This document shows, piece after piece, positions 33,188 to 45,469 of a DNA stretch of 64,000 bases; within the stretch, counting starts at the first letter, position 1, and every line of letters begins with the position of its first letter. Where the stretch lies: assembly GCA_026545225.1 (NCBI GenBank), contig CM048846.1, positions 56,982,270-57,046,269 on the forward strand, given 5' to 3'. Below the pieces are notes generated by a model. It did not search any database. It saw only the letters and a list, made by a program, of their open reading frames with translations, and had not been told where the DNA came from. The translations under genes and the position numbers were made by a program. This DNA comes from Cornus controversa (taxonomy: Eukaryota; Streptophyta; Magnoliopsida; Cornales; Cornaceae).

Positions 33188-35538
33188 GAATGGTGCATGC
33201 ATAGGTAGAATTAGTAATGTATAGCTTGGAGTATATATATATGGTAGGTATTAAAATTAAGAAATGGCGCCAATACAGTTGGATATATTTGGATATATTG
33301 TAATTCAAAGAGTGAAAATTTTTATAAGATTATGTTGCCTACTTATATTTGTTTCATTGATGACTTTTTATATTTATAATTCAATTTATTAAATTTTGAA
33401 CAATCATAACTGTTATTAAAAAGTTACACCTATTTTGAATAGTTGTATCTATTCATGATAGTCATGTTAATTCAATTGTAATTATTGGATTCGAACGGGC
33501 AACTATTCCTACTTTATTTATAGAGTACCCATTTCAGTTTTTAAATACTTTTTCAATACTCTCTCTTTCACTATCATTCTTATAGTTAAAATTATATAGA
33601 GTTGTCGAGAAATTCTTAGTATTGCTAATAGCATATTGTGATGGTTTTGTTATATTTTGGAGGTGTTTTTCCTACATAATAGCAAACTCAAATTGAATGG
33701 AAACAAATAACACCATAAGAACAGTGATATGCACCCCCTTAAAGCCATAAACATTTTCCTTCATACCATAAAAGACATTTTCTATCTTAAGATAGAATAC
33801 AAGACTCTCCCTTGAATGCATTTAAGTGAGATGTCCTACATGGAAATAAAGAGTATTATTTTCACTTAAAGTGAGTTTGGTTAGATGGAAGTAACAGAAA
33901 ATGGAAAATATTTAAACTTTTTATGAGTTTGGACAGGAAGAAATATAATTTTTTTAGAAAACTAAGTTTTTTGTAAGTATTTGATTTCCTCTAAACCGTT
34001 TCCGCATAAACCATTGAATTTTTGGTTTCACGTTCAAGCTATGTCTTTAATTTTTAAGTTCCTATTATGCTCGTGTTTCTATCAGTTATTTTTTCTTCAC
34101 CTTTTTCCACAAACACTTGGTGTGCAAGCTTTGAAAGTACGAGCTTCAATATCACTTGGTTAGTTCAATCTCCCAAAATAAACTCAAATACTTCAATGAT
34201 CAATCCCTTCCACCAATTTAACTCAAACTCAACCAAAAATATCAACTAAAATAATGTAGATTATGTAGCACAAAGTAGGTTACAAATTGATGCAAAGTGA
34301 GGGAAAAAGAGAGAAATAATGCACACTTGGAGAAAGTAAGCACAAAAGAAACAAAATGCACACATGCACTTTTAAACCTGCTGGCCGAACCTTGATGGAC
34401 CGGTCCACCTCATTCTTGGATTGGTCCAACTCGCTAGCTTTGGCCAGTTGACCAATTTGACCAAAAATGCATTTTTTCAAAAAAAATGTATAAAAATACC
34501 TTAAAATTTCCTAAAAATCTGAAAAAATAGGAAAATCTTTTTGGAATTTTATTTATGTGAAAATGAAAAATATAATAACCAAATAATCATTAAAATCATA
34601 TTTTTCACATAAAATAACAATGAGTTCTAGAATTTTCGAAAAAAATTCAAGATAATTCATGAATGCACAATTTTAAAACCCATAAATTTGCCAAAAAAAT
34701 TCATCATTAATTTCATAATCATGGCACAATTTTCAATACACAAATATTTATAAAAATTTAGAAATTCATCTAATAAATCCATGTGTGTGTGTGCAATCCA
34801 ACTTCATCAAAAATTAATCAAATCTCTTTAATTCATCTTCTTAATTACATTGGATGTTAGGCAATTCAAAACACACATGATCAACTTATTTTTCGTTGAA
34901 TTTTAATTTTTTTATTTCTAAGATGGTGGCTTTCGTGCTTACCGGCAGCCAACTATTTTCCTCAAAATCTCTTTTTAAAAAATATCTCATTAGCGATTTA
35001 TGTCGTAGTGGAAGCTTCAAACACATCCAAAAGGTAGCCTTTTCCTTTTGTCTTCGATTTTCAGCAATTCATTTTTCTTTTCTTTTCATGCTGAATTAAG
35101 AATAGAAACTTTTCTTTTTCATTTTTTTGATTAATCATTTAAGCCTTCAATGCTACTCATACAATATACCCTAGTCAACTTCACATTAGTTCCAATCAAT
35201 TCTTTCAGAGTTGGACTAGTGCACAAATTGTATGGGCTCAAAAGATTCACCTCTAAAAAGAAATAAATATAACACATTAGTCATCAATGCTTAGATCATA
35301 AATTCAAGTACTTCATCAATTTACAAACTAAGTGTCCCAATCATGCATTCACAAATCAATAGTGAACTTAAATAGAAATATAGAGAATTCACATTATTCC
35401 GTAGAAAAATATGATTTCAACACTCACATGATTATCATAAAAAATAAATAAAACCTAACCTAATCTAAAAGATATGGTCCAATAGAAAATAGATAATGAA
35501 CATAAGCTCAGTCCATGACCATAAAAAGTTATTGTGAC
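33188..35538. other. Non-coding stretch beside a copia remnant
   Basis: No gene is seen. It is AT-rich with short open frames only. From about 34200 to 34480 the sequence (CACACTTGG, GACCGGTCCACCTCATTC) has the look of a copia 3' non-coding part or LTR, which would fit the minus-strand gag that follows at 35539. No boundary could be fixed. Confidence 0.4.
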
Positions 35539-37614
35539 CTAGTTAGGGGGTTTTGCACTCAATGACCTATTATGAATAAATCCCATAGTATCAATAGGCA
35601 CAAACTTCTCCAAATCTTTCTTTTTCATCCAAATTGTTTTGACATGCAATCTATCAGGAAAATAATATGGAGAAACAAAAACATTCTTCATTTTATTTGA
35701 ATTCCTTTTAGCTTGAGATTTTTTGGGTTTGTTCCAATAATGTGGCTTTTTAGCATGAACCCTATTCTTAGCAAAAAAATTATGCACATGAAAATCAGAA
35801 TTAGAATATTTTCTCTTCTTATAGCAATAGTGTTGACTATGTCCATTCTTACCACAAAAAGTATAATGAAACACATTGGGCATAACATTAGCATGCAAAG
35901 ACTCAACTTGAACCTTAGGTTTGGGTGCAAAAAAATTCAAGTTCTTGGGTTTAACAAACATAGTTTTACCCTTAGATGATGACCCAACAAAACCTAGTCC
36001 AGTCTTATCCCTTACAGGCTTACCAACACTAATCATGTTATCAAGCTTAATCTACCTAGAAATAAAAGTAATTAATTTCTCTTGTGATTTTTTCAATTCA
36101 GGCTAAAGAAAATCAATTCTAACAACAAGAGAATCTCTAGCAGAAATGACTTGACTTACCTCGCTTTCAAGAAACTTGACTTTGCCTTGAAGATTCAGAA
36201 TGTTAGTTTTGTTTCCATCAATCAGCTTCACTTGCTCTTCATTCTCTTTCTTCAAAGTTTCTTTTTCAATTCTCACTTGTTTCAGCTTCTCAGATTTCTT
36301 CTTATAAGCTTCTAGCAAATTATCAAAGAGTTCTGGCAGCTTGCTCTCACATTGTTCTACATCAGACTGGTCAACTTCTGAATCATCAGACCCTACTTGA
36401 CTGAGATTAGTGTACATCTCTATTTCACTTACATCAGAAGAAGAATCATTAGTAGTATCATGATCAATATGAGCAACAAAAGCAAAAGTATCATTCTCAA
36501 CAGAAGAATTACTTTCAGAACCAAAAGACTCAAACTCAGAAATAATAGCTTTAATGTCTTTCTTTTTATCTTTTGAATTTTTTTTGCACTAAGGCTATTT
36601 TTCTTAGGATTTGGACATTGAGTAGATGTGTGACCTTTACCACCATATGTCCAACAAGTGAGTTCAGACTCCTTAGAGTCATCCACTTCTTTTTCCTTCC
36701 TATCCATACCTTTGGATGATGAGCCTTGACTACAAAATTTAGAAGGATTTATTTTTCTCAAATTTCTATCATTTTCATACTTAAGGATCTTTTTAAAATT
36801 CCTAGCAAGAAGTGCAACATCATTATTTGAATCATATTCAAAACTTTCAACTTTCTCAACTTCAGATTTTGAAGAATTTGAAATATTTGACAAACTTGAA
36901 GACTTAGAAGTCTTTGAGGTTTTTAAAGCCAAATTTTTTTATTACTGAAGTTTTGGATATTTTATCTCAAAAGTTTGAATTGATCCAACTAATTCTGTCA
37001 CCTCCATAGAATCAACATCTCTGCACTCATCTAAGGCTTCCAACTTGGCTTGGAACCTATGAGGCAATGATCTCATGATTTTTCTAATTACCTGAAAAGA
37101 TGAAATTTTCTCACCAAGGTTAGCACTACTTTGAACAACATCGTTAAGCTTAGAATAAAAATCAAAAAACATCTTATCTTCAACCATTCTAATCATTTCA
37201 AATTTAGTAGCTAGTATTTGTAATTAAGATTTCCTTACCTTGGTGGTACCTTCATGAGTAACCTATAAAATATCTCATGCTTCTTTCGAAGTAAAAACAT
37301 AAAAAGATTCTAATAAATTCAAAAGGAACAATAGAATTGAAAATTGCATATAAACCTTTATTGTTATTATTAGCATCTTCACGCTCAGCATTAGACCATG
37401 TTGCTTTATCTTTCTCTACTGTCACGGCAGCATTACTAGTACCAGTGGTAGTGGTAGTGGTAGGAATTGTATAGCCATTCTCAACAGCCATCCAGACTCT
37501 CTCACATTGAGATTTTAAAAAGGCTTTCATGCAAGACTTCCAAAAAATATAATTTGAATTATCAAACAAAGGAGTTCGCTGAATTGATCCACCCTCTTTC
37601 ATACTAGATTTCAT
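35539..37614 (-). pseudogene. Copia-type gag (Sirevirus-like), broken
   Basis: An ATG at 37614 starts 'MKSSMKEGGSIQRTPLFDNSNYIFWK', the usual start of long copia gag proteins. It is followed by 'MKAFLKSQCERVWMAVENGY'. Frameshifted pieces continue: 37196-36942 (SLPHRFQAKLEALDE), 36932-36429 with a knuckle 'CWTYGGKGHTSTQC', 36417-36103 (a coiled coil, KKSEKLKQVRIEKETLKKEN), and 36036-35539 with a second knuckle 'YTFCGKNGHSQHYC'. In both knuckles one of the three Cys is Tyr, so neither can bind zinc normally. No protease, integrase, RT or RNase H follows; the element stops near 35500. Confidence 0.8.
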
Positions 37615-37690
37615 GATGATTTTTTAAACAAAAATAAATTTTGATTTTAAAAATATTTTGCAAGGAACTACTCACAAATTAGAGAACACT

Positions 37691-37703
37691 GCTCTGATAC
37701 CAA
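37691..37703 (-). other. Copia primer-binding site (initiator Met tRNA)
   Basis: The minus strand reads TTGGTATCAGAGC exactly, three bases inside an LTR end (ACTCA at 37707). Gag begins 77 bp downstream on the same strand. Confidence 0.85.
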
Positions 37704-37706
37704 TTA

Positions 37707-38323
37707 TGAGTTGTGCAGTGCGGAAGCGATTGAAAAGTAGTTAAAAACCTAGAGGGGTGATTAGGTTTACTCATTTTTTTGGTTAATTGTTCAGATTATC
37801 CAATTTTAAGTCTAATTAATAATTAAAGCAATCCCATAAAGCAAGTAAATAAATAAAGTTCAGTAAAGTAAATGAATGAACCAGATATACGTGGAAAATC
37901 AAAGACGGGAAAAAATCACGGGTGAGGCTTTGTAGCCCCGGAGAAGCAAATTCATTATCGTCAAAGCAAAATACAACAGACTCTATCTCAGGTTCACACC
38001 CACTCCACTCTGACAAGAACTCTGATGCAGAACACATTAGGCTTACAATTATGACTACCTCATCCAATTGCTGCAGATTCTCGACTAACGTCAAAATCCT
38101 TTCAGAAGGGTAACTGGAAGAACACAAACACTCAGCAAGTATTATGTCCCCTTCATAAAACGATCTTCTTCTCCTTCGTCGCTAACGAATAGTTGTAGAA
38201 GACACCAATCCAGTAACTTGATCATGAAGAAATCTTCAATGTAGTTTTAAATCAGTGAAATATGTGTGTGCTCTCAAAAATAGAAACAAAGAATTTGAGG
38301 AAAAAAATCTCTGCTTAGAAGAA
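37707..38323 (-). mobile_element. Copia 5' LTR (boundary at right uncertain)
   Basis: It ends CACAACTCA at the PBS side and contains 'CTAATCACCCCTCTAGG' on the minus strand. The right edge lies between about 38288 (TGTTTCTATT on minus) and 38323, where RE3's LTR sequence starts. The insertion therefore cut RE3's 5' LTR. Confidence 0.5.
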
Positions 38324-38611
38324 TGGTATACTTATGAGGCTTATGGTAACGTCTAAGCCCTAGTTCTTTAACCTTTTTCTCAAACTCTTTTCAATTAACA
38401 CATTTTCTATAATTCAAGTAGCTTAAGCAAACCAACAATCTTAGTTTGGTAATTGAACTAGAACCAATATTTGATTGTAACTATTAAACCAATGTAGTCT
38501 CTGTGGGATCGACACCCTCAACATAGATCACTATCCTACAAAGTATTTGTTCTATTGCGAGTGGTAAAATATACTTTGATTGCCAAAACAAAAAAGTTTG
38601 GGAACACATCA
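38324..38611 (+). mobile_element. RE3 5' LTR remnant (U5 end)
   Basis: The last 280 bp of an Athila-type LTR, with 'GTCTAAGCCCTAGTTCTTTAA', 'CTGTGGGATCGACACC' and 'TCTATTGCGAGTGG', ending CACATCA. It matches the complement of 59966-60060 and the U5 of RE1, RE5 and RE6. Confidence 0.7.
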
Positions 38612-38616
38612 ATTTT

Positions 38617-38634
38617 TGGTGCCGTTGCCGAGGA
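38617..38634 (+). other. RE3 primer-binding site (tRNA-Asp), decayed
   Basis: TGGTGCCGTTGCCGAGGA, two transitions away from the intact copy at 51393-51410. The leader to gag (38635-38927) shows no gene. Confidence 0.8.
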
Positions 38635-38927
38635 CTACAATTTAATTGCTAAAATCATAAGATTGAGTATAGTTTGATTTTTAACTTAACTCATTCTTCA
38701 AATTCTTTAATTGTAAGTTTTTTTCTTTTTGCTTCTTAAGTGCTAAATTTTAGGTATTTATCACTCATTCAAACCTTTGGGACTTAAGCTCGAATTATTT
38801 GTGAGTATAGTATCCAATTCTTGCACTTAATTGCTTAAATTATGTTTTTGTATATAATTTAGAAGTGTAACTTTTCCATGCAAGGTAGGAGATCCTTATC
38901 ATTACCATTATTATATCTTGTTATCTT

Positions 38928-39960
38928 GTGCTTGAACGAACTCGTAAACAATATAACATCATCCCTAGAGACCCTATATTGTTTAGAGAACCTAGGAGAG
39001 GAAACATGGCACATAATGATAATATAAATGTACAACAAAATCCAATCCTTCAACCACCACCCCTTCTAGGTGTGGAGGTTCTTAGGGATTTCCATGTTCC
39101 AACTACCTATGCATCACCATCGTGTATTCGTTTCCCAAATGCTGCATTGAATCACTTTGAAATCAAATCCTCCACCATTAGTCTTTTTAATTGTTTTCAT
39201 AGGCTGCCAAATGAAGACCCTTACAAACACATAGATGACATCTTGGAAGTATGGTCAACCCTCAAATTGAACAACTTCACAGAAGATGACCTAAGGTTTT
39301 GTCTCTTCTCCTTCTCACTCAAGGATAAGGCCAAACAATGGTTCAATTCCTTACAGCCCCATTCTATTAACTATTGGGCAGAAATGCAATGGGAGTTTCT
39401 AAAGAAAGACTTTTCAATGGGAAAGACTAGTGATGTGCAGAGAGCCATTATTGGTTTCTATCAATCGGATGGAGAAGCCTTTCATGAAATGTGGGAAAGA
39501 ATGAAAGACCTTTGGTGATCATTTCCACATTATGTAATTCTTAAATGGCAATTGGTACAAGGTTTCTATGATGGTCTAGGTGAGCCCCATAAGTAAATGG
39601 TAGATACTAGTTATGGGGGTACATTCTTTCTTAAAAGTTTCGATGAGGCATGGACTCTTTTCAAGAAGTTGAGTAAAAATTCTTCTCAACATTCTTCAAT
39701 TAAAAGGAAAGGTAAGACTTCTGCTCCCTCCAATGCCAAGGCTGAGAGTGTTGTTGAATTGAGTAAGGAACACGCAATCGAAATGAAGATAGATGCTCTC
39801 TCTAAAAACTGGACCAAGTTATATTGGCGGAAACTTCTTCTTCTTCTCCTACTCCTCTGAGTTTCATTTCTACTTCTACACATTATATGTGTTCCTTCTG
39901 CATTAGTCCCTCTCATTATATTAGGGATTTTCCTCATACAGGGTAAGGGGAGAAATTTCC
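38928..39960 (+). pseudogene. RE3 gag
   Basis: The open frame 38928-39518 reads 'LERTRKQYNIIPRDPILFRE', then a capsid-like region 'NEDPYKHIDDILEVWSTL', 'DDLRFCLFSFSLKDKAKQWF' and 'GEAFHEMWERMKDLW', ending at a stop (TGA) where RE6 reads on. After further stops the frame 39597-39860 gives 'VDTSYGGTFFLKSFDEAWTLF'. A frameshift ahead of 'CSFCISPSHYIRDFPHTG' follows (zinc-knuckle area, about 39890-39945). It corresponds to RE6's gag (52041-53210), which is open throughout. The sequence would encode the particle protein but can no longer do so. Confidence 0.85.
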
Positions 39961-39969
39961 CCATATGCT

Positions 39970-41178
39970 AAATTTTTAAAGAACTTACGTACACCAAAGT
40001 GTAAATCTAGGAACCAAGTTCCTAAGAAGGTCCTTCTAACCGAACAAGTGAGTTCCATCTTTCAACATAACACCCCTCCTAAATTCAAAGATTCAGGTGC
40101 CCCGATAATTTCTTATATCATCGATGATCAAGAATTTGAGAGGGCCATCCTTGATTTGGGAGCAATTGTTAACTTACTTCCTTATTCGGTTTACAAGCAA
40201 TTAGGACTAGGGGAACTTAAACCAACCACGGTAGTGTTGCAACTTGCCAATCGATCGGTAAAGCAACCATGTGGCATTATTGAGGATGTAATCATTCAAG
40301 TGGAAAAATTCTATTTCCTTATGGACTTCATAATCCTTGATACAGGTGCCGTCCAAAATCCTTCTTGGCATATTCCTATCATTCTAGGTCATCCCTTATT
40401 GGTTACGGCTAACACTTGCATTAATTGTTGTACCGGGGTGATGGACATCTCATTCGGGAATATAAAGGTAAGGTTAAACATCTTCAATGTATCCCACCAC
40501 ACTTTCAATGACGAAAGTGAGTGCTTTTGTATGGATGTTGTGGATGAGCTTGTTGAAGAAGTGTTCCCTCATGTCTTAACTAAAGATCCTTTAGAGGCTT
40601 GCCTAAGTCACTTCAATTTTGACGACTTTGACATCGAACAATCAATTCAAGAAGTAAATACAATGCTTGATGTCATCGTCGTAAATGACTTTCTAAAATG
40701 GAAAGCATCAATCGAGCATTTCCTCCTCTTTTAAGTACTCCTTCAATTTCATCCCTTGTATCTCCTCCACAACTTGAGCTCAAGACTTTACCGGCTGCTC
40801 TCAAGTATGTGTTCCTCTGCCCAAGTGACACCCTTTCGGTCATCATAACTTCAAATCTAACAAATGACCAAGAGCGTTCACTTATAATTGTACTTAGGGA
40901 CCATAAAGGCACTATAGGGTGGAGCATTGCCGATTTGAAAGGCATATATCCTTCTATTTGTATGCACCGCAAACATTTAGAAGAGGATGCAAAGACCTTG
41001 AGAGAGGCGCAGCGTAGGCTAACCCTAACATGAAAGAAGTAGTTATGAAGGAGGGTGTAAAATAGTTATATACCCCATCTTAGATAGCAAGTGGGTGAGC
41101 CCCACGCAAGTGGTGCCAAAGAAATGCGGCATCACCGTGCTTTTAAATGAACAATGAGATTTAATTCCTCAGCGCACA
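39970..41178 (+). pseudogene. RE3 aspartic protease and RT N-terminus
   Basis: The frame 40048-40734 covers the protease: 'AILDLGAIVNLLPYSVY' holds the D-x-G active site. 'GIIEDVIIQVEKFYFLMDFIILDTG' and 'IILGHPLLVTANTCINC' follow. The linker 'TKDPLEACLSHFNFDDFDIEQS' ends at a stop, and the reading shifts to 40698-41033 (SPPQLELKTLPAALKYVF, IADLKGIYPSICMHRKH, LEEDAKTLREAQRRL). A short run then gives RT's first motif 'DSKWVSPTQVVPKKCGI'. It is cut at 41178, inside the motif that normally reads LIPTRT, by the end of RE4's LTR. Confidence 0.85.
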
Positions 41179-42123
41179 TGATTCTTGTGTGAGTGCGTCT
41201 CAAATTATAATTACCACACTTCGCAATAGAACGAATTCCTTACAGAATAGGGCTATCGAAAGGGGTGTCGAACCTCAGGGATTATGGTCTGATGAGTTGG
41301 AATACAGAATTAATTCTAATTAAATTTAAGAGAAAAGAATTCTGATTTTTATAATTAAACTAATTAAAAAGCAAAATAAAATAAATTAAAGGAACTAGAG
41401 AGTGAAGATAATATGAAATAAATCTAGGGTATTTGACTTCACCACTAACTCTACAATCAATGGTCAATTGAATTAATTGTGGGGGATTACATCATGCATA
41501 AGTGGTGTCGGTGGCTACAAGCTCACCTTCATCCATCAAGAAGATAACATATTATTAAGGCTAAGTCATGGACTAACTTCGATTGGCATGGGCCATCTGC
41601 CTAACTACTCTAATCTAGGGTGTAATATGGTTCATCTTCTCTAGGCATAATCCATCAAAGTTTTTAATGATATATTTAGTGATTACCATTATGTAATGAT
41701 CACAGAAAATAAGATAGATTGAGTTCAATAACAACAACTAAATATCTAAGACAAGATAAGAAATCATTGAAACTGAATTTACAAGACTTTTATTGCTCAA
41801 TTCTATAATAAGACTGTATTAAGCGCAGATTTGGGCTTCAGGCCCTAAACCTTCTTAAGCAACTGTAATTCTCTTGGACCTCTTCCATGGGCTAATTTGA
41901 GTAGAAATAAATATTTGAATGGATCTTCTTGATATAGGCTTCATCTAACCATCTTAGATGTCTTCTTTAAAAGCCCAAAATCATGGTTTTAACTAAAATA
42001 ATCATTAAGGCCCTGAAAATACAGAAAACACTAAAACAAAGTAAAATAACAAAATAATCTATCACTAAGAGACTAAAATACATAAGTTAAGAGGCTAGAA
42101 TGCGTAACATTCAACGTCGATCA
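41179..42123 (-). mobile_element. RE4 3' LTR with internal deletion
   Basis: It runs from TGATCGACGTTGAATG (42123) to CACACAAGAATCA (41179), 945 bp. Compared with the 1521-bp solo LTR it lacks one block of about 570 bp, joining the GCGC(A/T)TAATACAG segment directly to TCTTATTATAGAATTG. Confidence 0.85.
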
Positions 42124-42137
42124 CACCCCCAAACTTA
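42124..42137 (-). other. RE4 polypurine tract
   Basis: The minus strand reads TAAGTTTGGGGGTG, directly before the LTR. Confidence 0.8.
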
Positions 42138-44213
42138 CATATTGCTGGTCCCTTAGCAATAAAATAAAAAAAAGAACTACTAAACACTAACTAAACTACC
42201 CAACTCCACTTTCGTGAGAGAAACGATTGTATTTAGCATATGTAACAAACATTTAAACCCCTAGGTTCCCCCTAGTGGACAAGTATAGTCTCGTAAGGGT
42301 TTCCAAAAATGTTACCCACAAACATTCAAAATTTTGTTTCAACATTAATTCAAGAAGAAGATTACAATATATAGTTACAAACTTGCATTCAAAAATAATT
42401 TCAAACTTTCAAATTCTATAATTCAAATCAATGGTCCCCACACATAATTCACATCAACATATCTCAAAGCAACCAATTCTAGCTCCCTTGTATAAAGTGA
42501 ACTAGCAGTAATCTCATATAGCATAACCCAGCTCCGAATATATTAAGGCACATACCCCTTCAACTCACTAGCTCCCCTTATTGAAATCATACTTTCAAAC
42601 ATGAATACATGACTTTTTTTTTCATTGCTTTATTGGTTATGCAATGTCTTGATCTATTAAGCTTTCTGAAAGATCCATGTAGCAAGCTTTCAGTCAGCGA
42701 CTCCCAAACCAGATGGCTTTAGGGCACTAGGCTTTAAGATACCCCGAAGAACCTAATTACTCAAATCAGTCAGGCTACAAATCAAGACAACCAATGCTCA
42801 TCTTTTCTCACTCTTTCACTTTTGACGCGAACACTCCGTGCTTCCTGAGGCATAGAGGCCCGGTTACTCATGAAAAGGATCAAATTGATTTGCTATTCAT
42901 CATATATTTTTTTCTTTTTTTTTTCATTGAAGTCAAGTAAAACATATTATCGGTACTCATTCTCAAGAGATACTAATTAATATCAAGCATATGTAACTCA
43001 AGAACTCAGAGCCAAAGTTTATACCCCATAAAATTATGCTAGTGTATGTGCATGTGAGGAAACTAAAACTAATTACTCCAAAGCATGTCAATGCAAACCA
43101 TGATTAAAATCACTAAATTTAAATCACAGTTTCCAAAAATTCAAAACATACTCAAAAATTGCAAGTTACGCACCTACATAAGGTACTAATCCCTTGAAAA
43201 ATGTCAAAACATTCTATCTAAAAAACAAAACAAAATAAAATAAAATAAACAAACTAAGAAAATAAAATAAACAAAAATCCTAAAACAAGAAGAATTTCAT
43301 AAAAAATTTCCCCCCATATGCAATAAAGCACAAAAATAGGCATCGCCTCTCCCCCAAACTTAAATTGTACATTGTCCTCAATGTACACCCAATTGAAGCA
43401 TAGAGAAGAGTAAGAACAATATTACCAGGAATCTGGAGAAGTAGTGGCAAGAAAATAGAGCACACCAAGTTGTATGAAGGCAAGGCAAGCACACCCCAAA
43501 CTTGGATGTTACAACCTATCAAAACAACCACTAAACGCCAAGACCAAGTGAAAATAGGGGAAAGAAGAATAAAAATAAATAAATAAAAATATAATAAAAT
43601 ATAATAAAAGGATGAAATTCATCAAATACAAATGAGAGGGGAAAGAGAGAAAAAAATAAAAATAATAATTTTTTTTTCTGATTGGGCAATTGATCCCCCA
43701 CTATTTCGGCGATCAATCGCCGACCTGGGAGAAAGTTTTCAATTTTTTTTTCTTCTAGGCGATCGATCGCCCCTACTGGTCCGACCTGGGCTTTCTATCA
43801 CCCAAGGTCGACCGAGAGACCCTTTTTTCGCCTGTTTTGGGTCCAAATACCCCGACACACCTCTCGGCATTCCTCGGAAGCAACTAAGACATCAAAACCT
43901 CAAAGAAAATACATTAAAACACACCTAATATTGATAGAAAAAGTAAGAAAACATAAACTAAAAATTAAAATAAAAGAAAACTAAAGAAATTAAAGGATAG
44001 AAATACATACAAATCCTACAATTTAACGTCTATAGGCGACGATCATCGACTTCAATTGAAAGTTCACCCAATGCCACATCGCTTGAGGAGATTTAACATC
44101 ACCCCCTCTATATGATCCTCACTTCCTTGTACCGAACCAAAAGTACCCGGAATGGTCTCATTGGCTTCGAAAAACACATCTCTTCGCCTTAACGGAAGAT
44201 GTTTCAATTTTAC
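42138..44213 (-). other. RE4 3' non-coding domain and spacer
   Basis: No gene. The conserved block lies at about 42640-42880, the hairpin ACATTGAGGACAATGT at 43384-43369 with an internal PPT (TTTAAGTTTGGGGGAG, about 43363-43348). A GATCGATC palindrome array is at 43684-43805 (GGCGATCAATCGCC, GGCGATCGATCGCC). The join at about 43500-43600 skips the env-position ORF. Confidence 0.7.
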
Positions 44214-44940
44214 TCATGGAGAAGACTCTAATGATGGCATCGAAGGAGTGTTAGAAATAGGGAGCAGTGGCTCAATCGGAATCCTCCAAGGTGGCTTATC
44301 TTTCATGGCCACTACATCAAATATAACTTTCACCCCCTCAATGGATTTCTCAACATCTTGAGATAGAGCAAACGAAGTAATTTCTTCCACACAATCATCA
44401 ATGTCATCTATGAAGAAACAATCACTCTCATCTAAAGGATATTCAATGGCATTAAAAATATTCAACTTTACCTTCATGTTGCCAAATGATATATCCGTGA
44501 TCCCTGCTCTACAATTAATACGAGTATTGGCAGTAGCTAGAAACGAACGACCAAGGATGACTGGAATGTGCCTCTTCGGATTATGCACTGGCTCGGTATC
44601 TAGAACAATGAAGTCCACTGAAAAATAGAATTTATCCACCTTGATGATGACATCTTCGATGATCCCACGAGGTCGTTTGGTTGATCTATTCGCAAACTGC
44701 AAAACCACCGTGGTAGGCTTCAATTCTCCCAAACCCAACTGTAGGTAAACCGAGTAAGGCAATAAATTCACACTTGCACTTAAATCCAGAAGAGTTTTTT
44801 CCACTTGATATTTTTCAATAATGCATGAAATAGTTGGAGCTCCTGGATCTTTGTACTTTAGAGGAGCGCAATGCTGGATAATAGAGCTCACTTGTTGTGG
44901 AAGCATGACTCTCTTTGGAACATGGCTCATTGATCTCTTC
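44214..44940 (-). pseudogene. RE4 aspartic protease fragment
   Basis: A 238-codon minus-strand open frame that looks nearly intact. It starts in the gag end 'SHVPKRVMLPQQVSSI' and passes through 'TLLDLSASVNLLPYSVY'. Here the catalytic D-S/T-G triad reads D-L-S, so the Gly is replaced and activity is doubtful. It then gives 'VIIKVDKFYFSVDFIVLDTE' and 'VILGRSFLATANTRINC'. It stops in the linker before RT; further on, only the post-pol spacer follows. The ATG at its beginning is internal to gag-pol, not a true start. Confidence 0.8.
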
Positions 44941-45303
44941 GCCTTAGTGGAAGACCTTGTTCAAGAAGCACTTCCTTCTATTCTTTCCAAGGATCCTTTA
45001 GAGGCATGCCTAAATCACTTCAACTATGATGATTTTGACATTGAGCAATCTATTTGTGAAGTCAACTCAATGCTCGATGTCAATACTGTCATGGATGTGC
45101 CTAATTGGAGAGTTCCTAGAGAACCCTTTCCTCCATTGATTAATTCCATCGCTCCCCACGGAGCGGTGGAATTAAAGGACTTGAAAGACGGCTCGTTGTT
45201 CAAAGTAAATGGGCAGCGCTTAAAAGTGTGCGTGGCTGACCAAGTCACCACTGAATGCGTGGATGTTGTCACTATGACAGATCCCGTATATTTTGACTCG
45301 TGA
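44941..45303 (+). pseudogene. RE5 in-frame fusion of protease end and integrase C-terminus
   Basis: The frame 44821-45303 is in RE5 from about 44941 onward. 'ALVEDLVQEALPSILSKDPLEACLNHFN' and 'IEQSICEVNSMLD', from the end of the protease region, run via 'WRVPREPFPPL' straight into 'INSIAPHGAVELKDLKDG', 'FKVNGQRLK' and the pol terminus 'MTDPVYFDS' with TGA at 45301. All of RT, RNase H and the integrase core have been removed without shifting frame. The upstream 120 bp of this open frame belong to RE4's antisense strand and are not part of the gene. Confidence 0.85.
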
Positions 45304-45469
45304 GCCGATCCGGACGTCGTGCCATAGACGTGTAAGGTGGCGAAGCCATGGTAGCTATCATGCTTCCATGATGTCCCTTTAATCCAAGTTAAAGTTTGTA
45401 TCTAAACAATTTAGTATCTAGGATCCAAAAGTCCAAGTCCCTCAAGCATCACTCAAGCTGACTGTTTTG

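Larger units (their letters stand above)
41179..44940 (-). mobile_element. RE4: deletion derivative of an Athila-like element
   Basis: Minus strand order is protease fragment (44940-44214), a direct jump to post-pol spacer (about 44100-43600), 3' non-coding domain (43500-42138), PPT (42137-42124) and 3' LTR (42123-41179). RT, RNase H, integrase and the whole env-position ORF are gone. Spacer and LTR resemble those of RE2. The 5' LTR is missing; RE5 begins at the cut. Confidence 0.75.
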
